A stretch of DNA of 64,000 bases from assembly GCA_031289145.1 (NCBI GenBank), contig JAITQA010000139.1, positions 1 to 64,000 of the forward strand, in the 5' to 3' direction. The translations under genes were made by a program, and so were the position numbers. Shown piece after piece: positions 25,719 to 33,802 of the stretch. This DNA comes from Dysgonamonadaceae bacterium. Lineage in GTDB: Bacteria; Bacteroidota; Bacteroidia; Bacteroidales; Azobacteroidaceae. Numbering within the stretch: the stretch's first letter is position 1; each line of letters starts with the position of its first letter. The notes beneath the pieces are model-generated. The model saw nothing but the letters and a program-made list of their open reading frames with translations. It searched no databases and was not told the origin of the DNA.

Positions 25719-26546
25719 TTACAAGCATTGCTGTTTTTTCAAGCCATATATAATAAATCCTATCCCAATAACAATAAATGGGAAGCTTAAAATTTGTCCC
25801 ATATCAAGGCTCATTTGATTCTCAAACGCTACCTGTTTTTCTTTAATAAATTCAATCAAAAACCGTGCGATAAAAATCAAAGAAAGAGATAATCCAAAAA
25901 AGAATCCGGAATTTATTTTTTTGAATTTTATTTTATAGAAATAGTAATTCAAAATAAAAATGAGTAAATAAGCAATGGCTTCATATAGCTGAGACGGATG
26001 ACGAGGAATGTTATCCTCCCTGACAAAAATGAATCCCCAAGGAACGTTAGTTGGCGTTCCAATGATTTCCGAGTTCATTAAATTGGCTAATCTGATAAAA
26101 CAACCCCCTAAAGGCGCTACAATTCCAATTAAATCAAGCAGTTTAGCAATTGGTTCGTTCGTTTTACAGGCAAAAATAATTAAGGCAAGTATAAGCCCAA
26201 TTGCACCACCATGACTTGCTAATCCTTGATAGCCTGCAAATTTATACCCACCTTCCAGCGTAGGTTGAATAGGCAAAATCATTTCCAAAGGATGGGTTAA
26301 ATAATAGGTCGGTTCGTAAAACAGGCAATGACCTAATCTTGCTCCCACAAAAATTCCGATGAATCCATAAACTGTCAATTTTTCCAATTTAGGGAGAGGA
26401 ATACTTTCCTTTTTGAAAATCTGTTTGAGAATGTATATACAGATTACCAGGCCACCCACAAACAAAATTCCATAATATCTCAATGAGATACCTAAGATAT
26501 TGATGATTTCCGGATTTATATTCCAATGTATATAACTAATAATCAT
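25719..26546 (-). CDS. lgt: Prolipoprotein diacylglyceryl transferase
   Basis: This 275-aa inner-membrane enzyme has about seven helices. It transfers diacylglycerol to the lipobox cysteine of prolipoproteins. GVGARLGHCLFYEP-type sequence (GARLGHCLFYEP, about 80), GLASHGGAIG (the HGG region with the essential His) and HPSQLYEA (about 185) are the Lgt signatures. Length is normal. It sits in the accessory block next to an LspA-like protein and a lipoprotein, so it may be a second copy specialised for these neighbours. Confidence 0.9.
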   Translation of the reverse strand: MIISYIHWNINPEIINILGISLRYYGILFVGGLVICIYILKQIFKKESIPLPKLEKLTVYGFIGIFVGARLGHCLFYEPTYYLTHPLEMILPIQPTLEGGYKFAGYQGLASHGGAIGLILALIIFACKTNEPIAKLLDLIGIVAPLGGCFIRLANLMNSEIIGTPTNVPWGFIFVREDNIPRHPSQLYEAIAYLLIFILNYYFYKIKFKKINSGFFFGLSLSLIFIARFLIEFIKEKQVAFENQMSLDMGQILSFPFIVIGIGFIIYGLKKQQCL

Positions 26547-26718
26547 ACTTTTGATTTTCTTATTTTAATTGCTTGCTGTCAATTTATTTAATATTTATTT
26601 TTATTCTCTGTTAAGTTGTCTGAAAGTCCGCAGAAAGTGTCAAATCACATTAATGCATGGCCTGATTCGGTAAAAGCATATTTCAAAAAGTTTCTCCATT
26701 CTGATTTTTTTGACGGGA

Positions 26719-26726
26719 CAAAGATA
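26719..26726 (-). promoter_or_regulatory. -7-like element in the lgt upstream spacer
   Basis: TATCTTTG on the minus strand, 173 nt before the lgt ATG. The spacer 26547-26774 has no gene. Its lgt-proximal part (about 26606-26650) contains ACAACTTAACAG followed by an AT-rich leader, shared with other spacers of the block. Confidence 0.4.
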
Positions 26727-26774
26727 ACAATAAGTTTCATTATTAACGAAACATATTACTACAAATTAAAGGTG

Positions 26775-27326
26775 TCATTTTTGTACTTGCTGTCTCACGA
26801 TACATTTCTTTAGGTATTTAATCACATCTTTCCATTTTATTGATTTCAATTCCTTCCGGTGTTTATACCAAAATATAAAAAATAAACAGGCAAAAGTATT
26901 TATATATAAGTCTTTTAAGTCAAAGGTGAATAAAGGTTTCAAATAAATATAGTCCAGAGTGCCCTTTTCCCATACTATATTTCCAATTAATGCACATATC
27001 ATTCCCGCTAATTGAAAAATTATTACGCAATCAATAAGTTTTGTATTCTCATATAGTTTTTTGAAAAAACCATACAGCAAGAAAGTGATAACTTGTAATA
27101 TGAAAAATGTAATTAAATGAGGCAAGAGTCCAATATTGACATGAAACTTCTTACTAATCAACGAGCTCACATAAGAATGTTTATCATTGAATATCGGATT
27201 GAACTCTAACAGTGACGGTACGATTTCAACATGAATATCGAAATAATACCAGTAGATGATTATTTTAATGACTTGGTCAATAATAATCAATAAAACTACC
27301 CACAAAATAATTGTCTGTATTTTCAT
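26775..27326 (-). CDS. Divergent signal peptidase II-like (LspA) membrane protein
   Basis: From the ATG at 27324-27326 (the longer frame overlaps the upstream lipoprotein gene) the protein has 183 aa with four hydrophobic segments, as in LspA. IIIDQVIK near the start matches the first conserved block. GNIVWEKGTLDYIYL corresponds to the GNxxDRxxxGxVxDF motif, and FTFDLKDLYIN to FNxAD. Both aspartates of the catalytic dyad appear kept (LDYI and LKD), while the DR is WE. It is probably a specialised or degenerate lipoprotein signal peptidase. Confidence 0.65.
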   Translation of the reverse strand: MKIQTIILWVVLLIIIDQVIKIIIYWYYFDIHVEIVPSLLEFNPIFNDKHSYVSSLISKKFHVNIGLLPHLITFFILQVITFLLYGFFKKLYENTKLIDCVIIFQLAGMICALIGNIVWEKGTLDYIYLKPLFTFDLKDLYINTFACLFFIFWYKHRKELKSIKWKDVIKYLKKCIVRQQVQK

Positions 27327-27328
27327 TC

Positions 27329-27787
27329 TTATTTCTCCACATTTGTCAATCGCGCTTCGTGATATGTTTTCCAGAGGAATGCCATTTCCATTGCCGTACA
27401 AGGTCCGGTGAAAAATTTAAGCCTATTTTTTTCTTCTAATAGTTGATAATTAAATTTTATTTTATATGCCTTGTCATTTTCAGAAAAAATGGGGCCACAA
27501 TTTCCCTCATCTGATTCCGATTTTGTTACAGGTGGAAAATCAAACAAATTTTGAGGCAAGTCAAATGTGTAAAAATCCATCTTCTGATTCGTGTCGCCAT
27601 TTTCAATCCTGATACAATAGCCTCTGTCTGTATATCCATCGGCCTGTCCTGTTTCTTCATTTATAAGATAACCAACAAAAGTACCAATAACGTAACCTTC
27701 AACCACATCTGTATTATTGGGTTGTTCGTCATTACAAGCTGAAAACAGTGTAATAAAAACGGTCAATGATAAAAATAATCTTTTCAT
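27329..27787 (-). CDS. Putative lipoprotein
   Basis: The protein has 152 aa. The signal sequence KRLFLSLTVFITLFSAC ends in a lipobox with Cys 18. The mature part (NDEQPNNTDVVEGYVIGTFVGYL and on) looks like a small beta-rich periplasmic domain and is not recognised. It precedes the LspA-like gene by 2 nt and is followed by lgt, so substrate and processing enzymes may travel together. Confidence 0.7.
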   Translation of the reverse strand: MKRLFLSLTVFITLFSACNDEQPNNTDVVEGYVIGTFVGYLINEETGQADGYTDRGYCIRIENGDTNQKMDFYTFDLPQNLFDFPPVTKSESDEGNCGPIFSENDKAYKIKFNYQLLEEKNRLKFFTGPCTAMEMAFLWKTYHEARLTNVEK

Positions 27788-27873
27788 TTTTTAATAAATT
27801 TATTCTCTCTTCTACTCATCTGGCTTTTCGATACGCCCCGTTTTTTTTAATGGTCTCTGGTCTCCATTTTTAT

Positions 27874-29043
27874 TTATTGATTTTCATTCAACATTTCGTC
27901 GACATACTCTATCCATTTCTGTGGAGGAATGCTTTTGTCGATATAACAATCCGGTTGTATGCCGATTTGGTCTAAAGCCATATCGGGTAACCACAACCTC
28001 TTTGTCAGACAATAGCCCAACTGAAATTCCTTACAGGGTGAATCCACAAAATACATATTGGATATGTCAATTGCACCAAAAGTAGTTGTGCCAAACAGTT
28101 TTACTTTTTTGCTTTGTCTGGCTTCCAGCAAAAACTCTTCAGCGGAACTTGCATTGTATTCGTTAATAATAATTCCGACATTTTTGGGATAAGTGTAAAT
28201 GGTATCATACTTGTTGATAATTACGGACTCTTGACGTAAATTCACAAACTGTCCTAATTTGCTTTCAAGCGTATCATAAGAAGTTTTAAACCATTTTTTG
28301 CCATCATCATCAAGTCCTAATTCTTCTGCATTAGAGAGCAAAAACAACATTCTCTGATTGTTTAGTTTGGTTGAAAGATATTCAACTCCCATAGTCCGAA
28401 TAGGATTGGTATATAGCAAAGGCAGTATTTCCTGAAAATTTCCATCGTTGCCTCCGCCATTATTGCGTATATCTATAATCAGGTTTTCGGTTTCAAGAAT
28501 CGTACTTTTATTCGCGGCAATCAGGCTGTCAATTTCTTGACGTGACCCTCCAAAAGTCGGAATTCGCAGCAGCAATGTATTGTCGGATATACGTTCTATA
28601 TAAGGATTTTGTGCATTGTTGGATTTGAAATAAGTGTCCAGACTGTCTTTCGGATAAACGGGATACAGGCGTTTGAAAGTCATATCGTCGATTTGCAGAA
28701 AATTCTTGCTTAACAATTCGGCATTATACTGCTCTTCCGAATGATTTTTCATGTAATAAACGGTATTGTTTTCCGGCTTTTTTGTGTCGATTTTCAACTT
28801 CACTTGTCCCTGTTTCCAATAAACGCCATCGGCTTCGATAATAAATCCGGTATATTCGGCATCACTCCGTTTGACGATTCCAAGGGTATAAATACCTTGC
28901 TGCCAGACGCCTTCAAAACCCGCATCATTCTCTTCAAATGTTTTTTTTACCCATTGAAAATTACTTTCACAATCGCAATTTTGTCCGGATACAATGCTTG
29001 TGGACACAAACGTCAAAAATAGAAATAAATTAAATCTTGTCAT
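27874..29043 (-). CDS. S41-family peptidase (second of three)
   Basis: From the ATG at 29041-29043 the protein has 389 aa, with signal peptide TRFNLFLFLTFVSTSIVSG ahead of QNCDCE. The longer frame starts 29 residues earlier without a signal. LIIDIRNNGGGNDGN is the S41 strand, and IINEYNASSAEEFLLEARQ holds the nucleophile serine. It is periplasmic or secreted. A copy of the block repeat (29068-29117) lies directly upstream. Confidence 0.78.
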   Translation of the reverse strand: MTRFNLFLFLTFVSTSIVSGQNCDCESNFQWVKKTFEENDAGFEGVWQQGIYTLGIVKRSDAEYTGFIIEADGVYWKQGQVKLKIDTKKPENNTVYYMKNHSEEQYNAELLSKNFLQIDDMTFKRLYPVYPKDSLDTYFKSNNAQNPYIERISDNTLLLRIPTFGGSRQEIDSLIAANKSTILETENLIIDIRNNGGGNDGNFQEILPLLYTNPIRTMGVEYLSTKLNNQRMLFLLSNAEELGLDDDGKKWFKTSYDTLESKLGQFVNLRQESVIINKYDTIYTYPKNVGIIINEYNASSAEEFLLEARQSKKVKLFGTTTFGAIDISNMYFVDSPCKEFQLGYCLTKRLWLPDMALDQIGIQPDCYIDKSIPPQKWIEYVDEMLNENQ

Positions 29044-29067
29044 GTTATATAATTGTAAATTAGTTAC

Positions 29068-29117
29068 TTTTCCGACCGCGTTCTGCCGCACATCGCAAAT
29101 GTTCCGAAACCGCATAT
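29068..29117. repeat. Spacer repeat, copy 1
   Basis: Minus strand: GCGGTTTCGGAAC, TTTGCGA, GGCAGAACGCGGTCGG. It is nearly the same as copy 2 at 30790-30838 (about 40 of 48 positions agree by eye), and its right part (CAGAACGC-GTCGG) recurs at about 25693-25712. It lies directly upstream of the second S41 gene and provides the C-terminus of the read-through frame of the gene fragment before it. Confidence 0.7.
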
Positions 29118-29120
29118 TGT

Positions 29121-29336
29121 AATAAACCATTCAAAGATAGATTGCATCACATGATTACTTTCTTCGTCGAACAATGAAACTTCCACTTTCAACAATCCGC
29201 TTCCTTTTTGATTTAACAATTCTAAAACTTCTCTTTTTTCTGAGTCTTGAAATTTCGCTTTGGAAAAAACGGTAGTTGTAACAGGTTTCCTGTATTTTAT
29301 TTCTACTTTCCGAACAACAGAAGGCAGCGCGGTCAA
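29121..29336 (-). pseudogene. C-terminal fragment of a hotdog-fold thioesterase (DUF4442-like)
   Basis: About 72 residues read VVRKVEIKYRKPVTTTV, then ELLNQKGSGLLKVEVSLFDEE, then VMQSIFEWFI. This is the pattern of the last half of DUF4442/YiiD-type thioesterases. The N-terminal half is missing: the frame starts abruptly inside the neighbouring methyltransferase 3' end. Past EWFI it runs into the spacer repeat. It is probably a non-functional remnant. Confidence 0.5.
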
Positions 29337-29959
29337 TTTACTTTGCTTGCAATAATACATGCTGATTTATTTTTTTCTATTTCTATTGTTTCTGTAATTT
29401 TAAATCCACTTTGTTCTGTCAGTTCTTTTAATTGCGCTGTAGTCTTTTTCGTAAAACCATATTGTGTATAAGTCAATCTATCCAACCATTCCTTATCATA
29501 AATAGTATTGATAAAGATTCCATCAGGTTTAAGTACTCGTTTAATTTCGGCTAATCCGGCAGGGATGCTGTTCCAAAAATAAATGGTATTGATTGTGTAA
29601 ATTTTGTTTATGGAACTGTCTTCAAACGGCAAATTTTGAACATCTGCCAGCAGTAATTCTACTTTCCCTGAATTTATATAGCGTTGATTGCTTTTGCTCG
29701 CTTTTGTGAGCATATCAGAAGAAATTTCAATACCATATAACTTTGAAAGATTTCTTTTTGCAAGATTTTTAATCAAAAAACCATTTCCAAACCCAATATC
29801 TAAAACTATATCTGCCGCTGTTATTTTTAAATGCTCGATTGTCGTACGATACTGCTTCCTATTCATACAGTTCATGATGAATGTAGATAATTCTCCGCCA
29901 ATACCTGTTGGTTTGCCAAATTGTTTTGCTATATATGTAATAAAAACGCTCATTTCCAA
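29333..29959 (-). CDS. Class I SAM-dependent methyltransferase
   Basis: The protein has 208 aa: an N-terminal helical lead (IAKQFGKPTGIGGELSTFIMNCMN), then VLDIGFGNGFLIKNLA (about 54-69) as SAM motif I, GIEISSDML, LLADVQNLPFED, and IYTINTIYFW with LKPDGIFINTIYD. This is the methyltransferase type 11 pattern. The acceptor is unknown. It is complete, with normal length for a small-molecule methyltransferase. Confidence 0.8.
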   Translation of the reverse strand: MEMSVFITYIAKQFGKPTGIGGELSTFIMNCMNRKQYRTTIEHLKITAADIVLDIGFGNGFLIKNLAKRNLSKLYGIEISSDMLTKASKSNQRYINSGKVELLLADVQNLPFEDSSINKIYTINTIYFWNSIPAGLAEIKRVLKPDGIFINTIYDKEWLDRLTYTQYGFTKKTTAQLKELTEQSGFKITETIEIEKNKSACIIASKVN

Positions 29960-30178
29960 ATTGTCCTAATTATTGCACCAAACCTTGCCGGTGACTGTTC
30001 TTTTTACACTTCTATCGAAATAGTTATTTTGCCTAACTTTTTGTTTCCATATTCATTTGTTTTTATCAGTATAATATTCTGTAAAAATAATTTTACTTTT
30101 GCGGCTCCTTACAATAACGATTTATTATTCATTTTATTTTAATTCTGTTTCGTAACTGTCAAGTTATGTTTTTCATTC

Positions 30179-30676
30179 TTAGTTTCCCTCTGATATAATT
30201 TTTTCAATATTTTCTTTCCAAATTTTTCTATTGTTTACAACAAATTTTTCCTGTTTCCCGTCTTTTGTGTAAATTGAGATTCCGGTAGGGATAATTCCTA
30301 AAATATTATAAAAAGCGACTTTCTTAATTTGTTTGATTTCAATGACAAGCCCATGAGGTTGTATATTAAAATTATGCGACTGAAATTGGATTTTATTAGA
30401 TAGCAAATAAAGTTGACCGCCTACACCTTCCCTATTTACAAAATGATTTGCAGCGCCTGAAAAAATCAAGTCTTCGCCTTCTGCAATTTTGATTTGTGCT
30501 TGCCTTTTTAATGTTTTTGATACTGTGAAAAAATACATGCCTATACCGAAAAGAAGCCCACTAATAACTCCACTAATTATTGCGGTGGTTATTACACCAC
30601 TTTGGAAGACATAAAAAATCCCCATTAGAACTCCAAACACAATTCCCGGCAAAATTACTGCTTTCACATTTTCCAT
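30179..30676 (-). CDS. Membrane protein with GRAM-like domain
   Basis: The protein has 165 aa. Two helices at about 5-50 (VILPGIVFGVLMGIFYVF; IISGVISGLLFGIGMYFF) form a membrane hairpin. Residues 65-160 (EDLIFSGAANHFVNREGVGGQLYLLSNKIQF and FVVNNRKIWKENI) look like a GRAM/PH-type beta domain on the cytoplasmic side. The role is unknown, probably membrane lipid or protein binding. Confidence 0.6.
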   Translation of the reverse strand: MENVKAVILPGIVFGVLMGIFYVFQSGVITTAIISGVISGLLFGIGMYFFTVSKTLKRQAQIKIAEGEDLIFSGAANHFVNREGVGGQLYLLSNKIQFQSHNFNIQPHGLVIEIKQIKKVAFYNILGIIPTGISIYTKDGKQEKFVVNNRKIWKENIEKIISEGN

Positions 30677-30789
30677 TTTTACTTTTAATTAATGATTTAT
30701 TTATCTTGTTTGCTCTCTTTTATTCATTTCTATCAAGTTGTGCGAAATTACCCTGTCGTCACTCGCTGTCCGTTCGTAATCTGTGTCAA

Positions 30790-30838
30790 CCGTTACCGAC
30801 CGCATTCTGTCCCACGTCGCAAACGTTCCGAAACCGCA
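30790..30838. repeat. Spacer repeat, copy 2
   Basis: Plus strand: GTTACCGACCGCATTCTG, CCCACGTCGCAAACG, TTCCGAAACCGCA. It matches copy 1 at 29068-29117 with scattered substitutions. On its gene-proximal side (30725-30760) the minus strand reads GCACAACTTGATAG before the GRAM-protein gene, a leader element also seen in other spacers. The surrounding gap 30677-30971 holds no gene. Confidence 0.7.
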
Positions 30839-30971
30839 CCGAAACCCCGACGACGAGTTGGAGGGCAGTGCGGATATTATCTTAGTCTGTGTCGTCCATT
30901 GTTGCCTGTTAAAAATGTATATCATTGTTAGTTTTAAGCAAGTACACATTAATAGTATCATGTTCAATACT

Positions 30972-32165
30972 TCAATATTTTTCCCTTATGTATTTGATTA
31001 GGTTATCTAACCTTTCATTCGAATTTTTCCCATCAATTTGTATGTCTGGAACTGTTCGTTCTTTATAATTCAAATTTCCATCATGATTTAACCCTGCTAC
31101 AGCAGGATAAGCCAAAAGGATGCCACTTTCCGGCAACATAAACACCGCAGGTTCTGCGCATGCTCCGTCGCCACCTGTTCGAACACCTGCAATAGTTGCC
31201 CATTTAGATGCTTTACAAAAATAAGCTAAACCCTCTGAAGCCGAGAAAACCCCTTCATCGACAAGTAAAAATATTTTTCCTTTGAATGTAATGGGATTAT
31301 TTGTTACTATTGTATCATTCGATTTACTCATATTCATATATCCATTTTCAATGAGTTCTTCAGGTAAATTAGGTAAACGACTATCTTTTTTTGCAATTTC
31401 AAAATTTTCAAATACTTTGGGATAAAGGGACCTGTTTAACGCTCCACCTTTCACAATCTGATATTTTGGATAAGAAATCGGATTTTGAGTTAATCTTCCT
31501 ACAATATAATTTCTCCAATAGTTATCCGAACCTCCACCATTTCCCTGTATGTCAATAACCAAATAATCGAAGTTTTGAATCGTTTTTAAAAAAGGGGTCA
31601 TTTGAATACTATCCTGTTTTGCGTTAGAAAAAAGGAAAGAATTGATACGCATGATTCCTATCTTATCTTCAATGAGCAGGCTGTCTCTATAATTTGGCTG
31701 AATAGAATGTTCTGAAGCGACCTTATTATTTGGCCTCATATAAAATTTAGACCAATAAACAGACCGTTCGTGTGGATTTTCGAGTATTTCTACCCACTTA
31801 TTATAGATTGGTTTTTTGATAGCTCCCTCCTTATAGGTATTGACATATAATTCATGGTTGAATGTAGGGATCATATTCAGATGTCCACCACCGATATCAT
31901 TGAGTATAGAAGCTAATGCGATCAAATACGTGGAATCATTAGGCGTTGCTTTAATTTTCTCAAAATATTCACCCTTTTTTGATGCCCAATCCTTATTTGT
32001 TTGTTGTCGTCCCATATCCAAATAAGGATAATTATCTTCAAGGATTTGACATAGAAACTCAAAGTCTTTCACTTTTTGCTTTGTGCTTAATTGAGAAGAA
32101 TCAAACTGCACCCAAAGGCAAGATATTGAAAAAATCAATATAACATTTAAAATCATTGTTTTCAT
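30972..32165 (-). CDS. S41-family peptidase (third of three)
   Basis: This 397-aa protein has a signal peptide (about 1-20, ILNVILIFSISCLWVQF). The S41 core includes DYLVIDIQGNGGGSDNYWRN and FLLVDEGVFSASEGLAYF, with the nucleophile serine in FSASEG, and IAGVRTGGDGACAEP. It is an extracytoplasmic processing protease of unknown substrate. Sequence outside the motifs differs strongly from the other two S41 proteins, so they look like independent acquisitions, not recent duplicates. Confidence 0.8.
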   Translation of the reverse strand: MKTMILNVILIFSISCLWVQFDSSQLSTKQKVKDFEFLCQILEDNYPYLDMGRQQTNKDWASKKGEYFEKIKATPNDSTYLIALASILNDIGGGHLNMIPTFNHELYVNTYKEGAIKKPIYNKWVEILENPHERSVYWSKFYMRPNNKVASEHSIQPNYRDSLLIEDKIGIMRINSFLFSNAKQDSIQMTPFLKTIQNFDYLVIDIQGNGGGSDNYWRNYIVGRLTQNPISYPKYQIVKGGALNRSLYPKVFENFEIAKKDSRLPNLPEELIENGYMNMSKSNDTIVTNNPITFKGKIFLLVDEGVFSASEGLAYFCKASKWATIAGVRTGGDGACAEPAVFMLPESGILLAYPAVAGLNHDGNLNYKERTVPDIQIDGKNSNERLDNLIKYIREKY

Positions 32166-32182
32166 CTGTTATAAAATTGGTT

Positions 32183-32326
32183 TTATTTTAAACTGTTCTC
32201 CTGCAAATAATCTTTTATCTGCTGAGCCGATTTACCAATTAAATCCTTAGAGATTTTCTCTTTTATTTCTCTGAAAGTTTTAACGGCATCAAATTCTTTT
32301 TCTTTTATTTTTTCCTTAGTCTTCAT
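32183..32326 (-). CDS. Small antitoxin-like protein
   Basis: This 47-aa ORF runs from ATG 32324-32326 to TAA 32183-32185. The product is highly charged and helical: KTKEKIKEKEFDAVKTF, then EIKEKISKDLIG, then AQQIKDYLQENS. Small proteins of this look are antitoxins of RelE/ParE-type toxins in Bacteroidota, but no toxin gene of that kind is adjacent (the next downstream gene is the S41 peptidase). It is 17 nt before the S41 stretch and may be an orphan. Confidence 0.5.
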   Translation of the reverse strand: MKTKEKIKEKEFDAVKTFREIKEKISKDLIGKSAQQIKDYLQENSLK

Positions 32327-32378
32327 ATTGTATGATTTCTTTTGGTGATTGTCAAAGTTGTTGTTCCATATTTTAAAA

Positions 32379-32669
32379 TTATTCTTGTTCTATTTTTTCT
32401 AATTCTAAGTAAAAATCGCTATTAATTCGAGTATACTTATTGATACTGATTAGCTTACCTTCTTGAATCATAAATTTTTCTCCACTGACGCCTATGAATA
32501 ATTTAGGGTCATATTTATCCTTGTTATCAATGACTTTTTTATAATCCAAAATGTAACTATTCCGAGAATAGTCTGACATTTTGATAAGTTGATTCCCCTG
32601 TATTTTATACGTATTTGGAGAGTATAGAGATAGAGTATCTTCTTTGAGAACATTTTTTGTCTTTCTCAT
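32379..32669 (-). CDS. Hypothetical protein, possibly N-terminally truncated
   Basis: The protein has 96 aa and is not recognised. It has no signal peptide but the composition of a beta-rich extracytoplasmic domain (YKIQGNQLIKMSDYSRNSYILDY; GEKFMIQEGKLISI). That mismatch suggests the true N-terminus was lost. It is the first complete small gene after the recombinase remnant in the accessory block. Confidence 0.4.
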   Translation of the reverse strand: MRKTKNVLKEDTLSLYSPNTYKIQGNQLIKMSDYSRNSYILDYKKVIDNKDKYDPKLFIGVSGEKFMIQEGKLISINKYTRINSDFYLELEKIEQE

Positions 32670-32703
32670 GCTGTTATGTGTTTTCTTTGCAAAAATATGA
32701 AAT

Positions 32704-32865
32704 TTATTTTAAATCCAAGCTATCAAATGGAGCTATTATTCGCTTTATTTCTACAGTACTTACACGCAGGTAAATTTCCGTAGTCTTTAGGTGTCGATGT
32801 CCCAAATGTTCAAGAATTTCCGGCGATAAAGCTGCGATGTGGTCTTTATCACCTTTGGCTCGCCG
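32704..32865 (-). pseudogene. C-terminal remnant of a tyrosine recombinase
   Basis: About 53 residues up to the natural stop read ILEHLGHRHLKTTEIYLRVST, followed by EIKRI and SPFD-like APFDSLD. They carry the second conserved His (LGHRH) and the nucleophile Tyr (TEIYLRVS) of tyrosine recombinases, in the form found in Bacteroidota integrases. All upstream catalytic residues are missing: beyond 32865 the frame enters unrelated DNA with the promoter of the next operon. It marks the right end of the accessory block. Confidence 0.7.
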
Positions 32866-32906
32866 TATTTTTTTCCAAAAAATCCAAACAATCAAAAGAA
32901 AACCAT

Positions 32907-32914
32907 TATATTTG
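32907..32914 (+). promoter_or_regulatory. -7 element of the deacetylase gene
   Basis: TATATTTG lies 30 bp before the ATG at 32945. Confidence 0.5.
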
Positions 32915-32944
32915 CACGTTAATACAAATAAAATCAAATAAACA

Positions 32945-33697
32945 ATGAGCAGTTTTCTCTTCCTCCTTTGTATGGTATCTTTTCTGAATTTCGCTCCGGA
33001 AAATGCCGACTTATCCGAAACGGACAGCCAAGGCGCAATTGTCCGGCTACCTACCGACCGGAAAGTCATTCACCTGATATTTTCGGCGGATATTGTCTTC
33101 GAAGGCGCCGAATCTATTCTTGAAACACTGGATGCCAACAATGCCAAGGCGTCTTTCTTTCTTACCGGAAATTGTTTGAGAGAGAAGAAGTTTGAACCGA
33201 TTGTCCGAAAAATTATCCAACAGGAACATTATCTGGGCGGACATTCCGATAATCACTTGCTGTATGCTTCCTGGGACGACCGCCAACAGTCGCTCGTCAG
33301 CGCCGACAGCCTGATTGCCGATTTTCGGAAAAATATGGCCGAACTCCGGAAATTCGGTGTCGATGTTGCCCGCTTAACTTATTTCCTTCCGCCTTATGAA
33401 TACTACAACAAGGAACAGGTCCGCTTGATCGAAGCCGAGGGACAAAACGTGATTAATTACACACCCGGCCTTCGGACGGCTGCCGACTATACAACCCCGG
33501 ATATGCCTAATTATTTGTCTTCCGATCAGTTGATTGAACAATTGTTCGCTTTTGAAGCTGAACATGGACTCAACGGCAGCATCATCCTGATACATCCGGG
33601 TACGCACGAAAGCCGTACCGATAAACTGTATACCCACTTGGATGAAATCATCCGGAGACTGAAACAACAGGGATATTCTTTCGAACGTTTGCCCTAA
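32945..33697 (+). CDS. Polysaccharide deacetylase-like protein
   Basis: This 250-aa protein has a short signal peptide. The NodB-fold motifs are visible in altered form: an Asp in IFSADIVFEG (motif 1, usually TFDDG), ASFFLTGN, GGHSDNHLL (motif 2, HxxxH), FLPPYEYYN (motif 3) and GSIILIHPG (motif 4). It is probably a metal-dependent deacetylase or hydrolase acting on cell-wall or surface glycans in the periplasm. The changed first motif lowers confidence in activity. SpoIID and amino-sugar genes lie downstream. Confidence 0.75.
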   Translation: MSSFLFLLCMVSFLNFAPENADLSETDSQGAIVRLPTDRKVIHLIFSADIVFEGAESILETLDANNAKASFFLTGNCLREKKFEPIVRKIIQQEHYLGGHSDNHLLYASWDDRQQSLVSADSLIADFRKNMAELRKFGVDVARLTYFLPPYEYYNKEQVRLIEAEGQNVINYTPGLRTAADYTTPDMPNYLSSDQLIEQLFAFEAEHGLNGSIILIHPGTHESRTDKLYTHLDEIIRRLKQQGYSFERLP

Positions 33698-33716
33698 ATA
33701 AAAAAATACTGCGTAT

Positions 33717-33751
33717 TTTGTAGGATGTATGACAAATTTTTTCTACCTTTG
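33717..33751 (+). promoter_or_regulatory. Promoter of the SpoIID operon
   Basis: TTTG at 33717-33720 and TACCTTTG at 33744-33751 are spaced 23 bp apart, about 50 nt before the ATG at 33803. Confidence 0.6.
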
Positions 33752-33802
33752 AAACGTTTATTTATACATCCGTACTTTTAAAACAAAATTATACATATAT
33801 AT

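Noticed and set aside
30701..30967. 88-codon minus-strand ORF over the spacer repeat
   Set aside because: It translates the repeat, with no homology to a protein domain.
23631..32865. Classical integron cassette array
   Set aside because: I looked for paired RYYYAAC and GTTRRRY cores around each spacer. Isolated matches exist (for example GCCTAAC near 30030, GTTAAGT near 26607), but no consistent pair or long attC-like hairpin.
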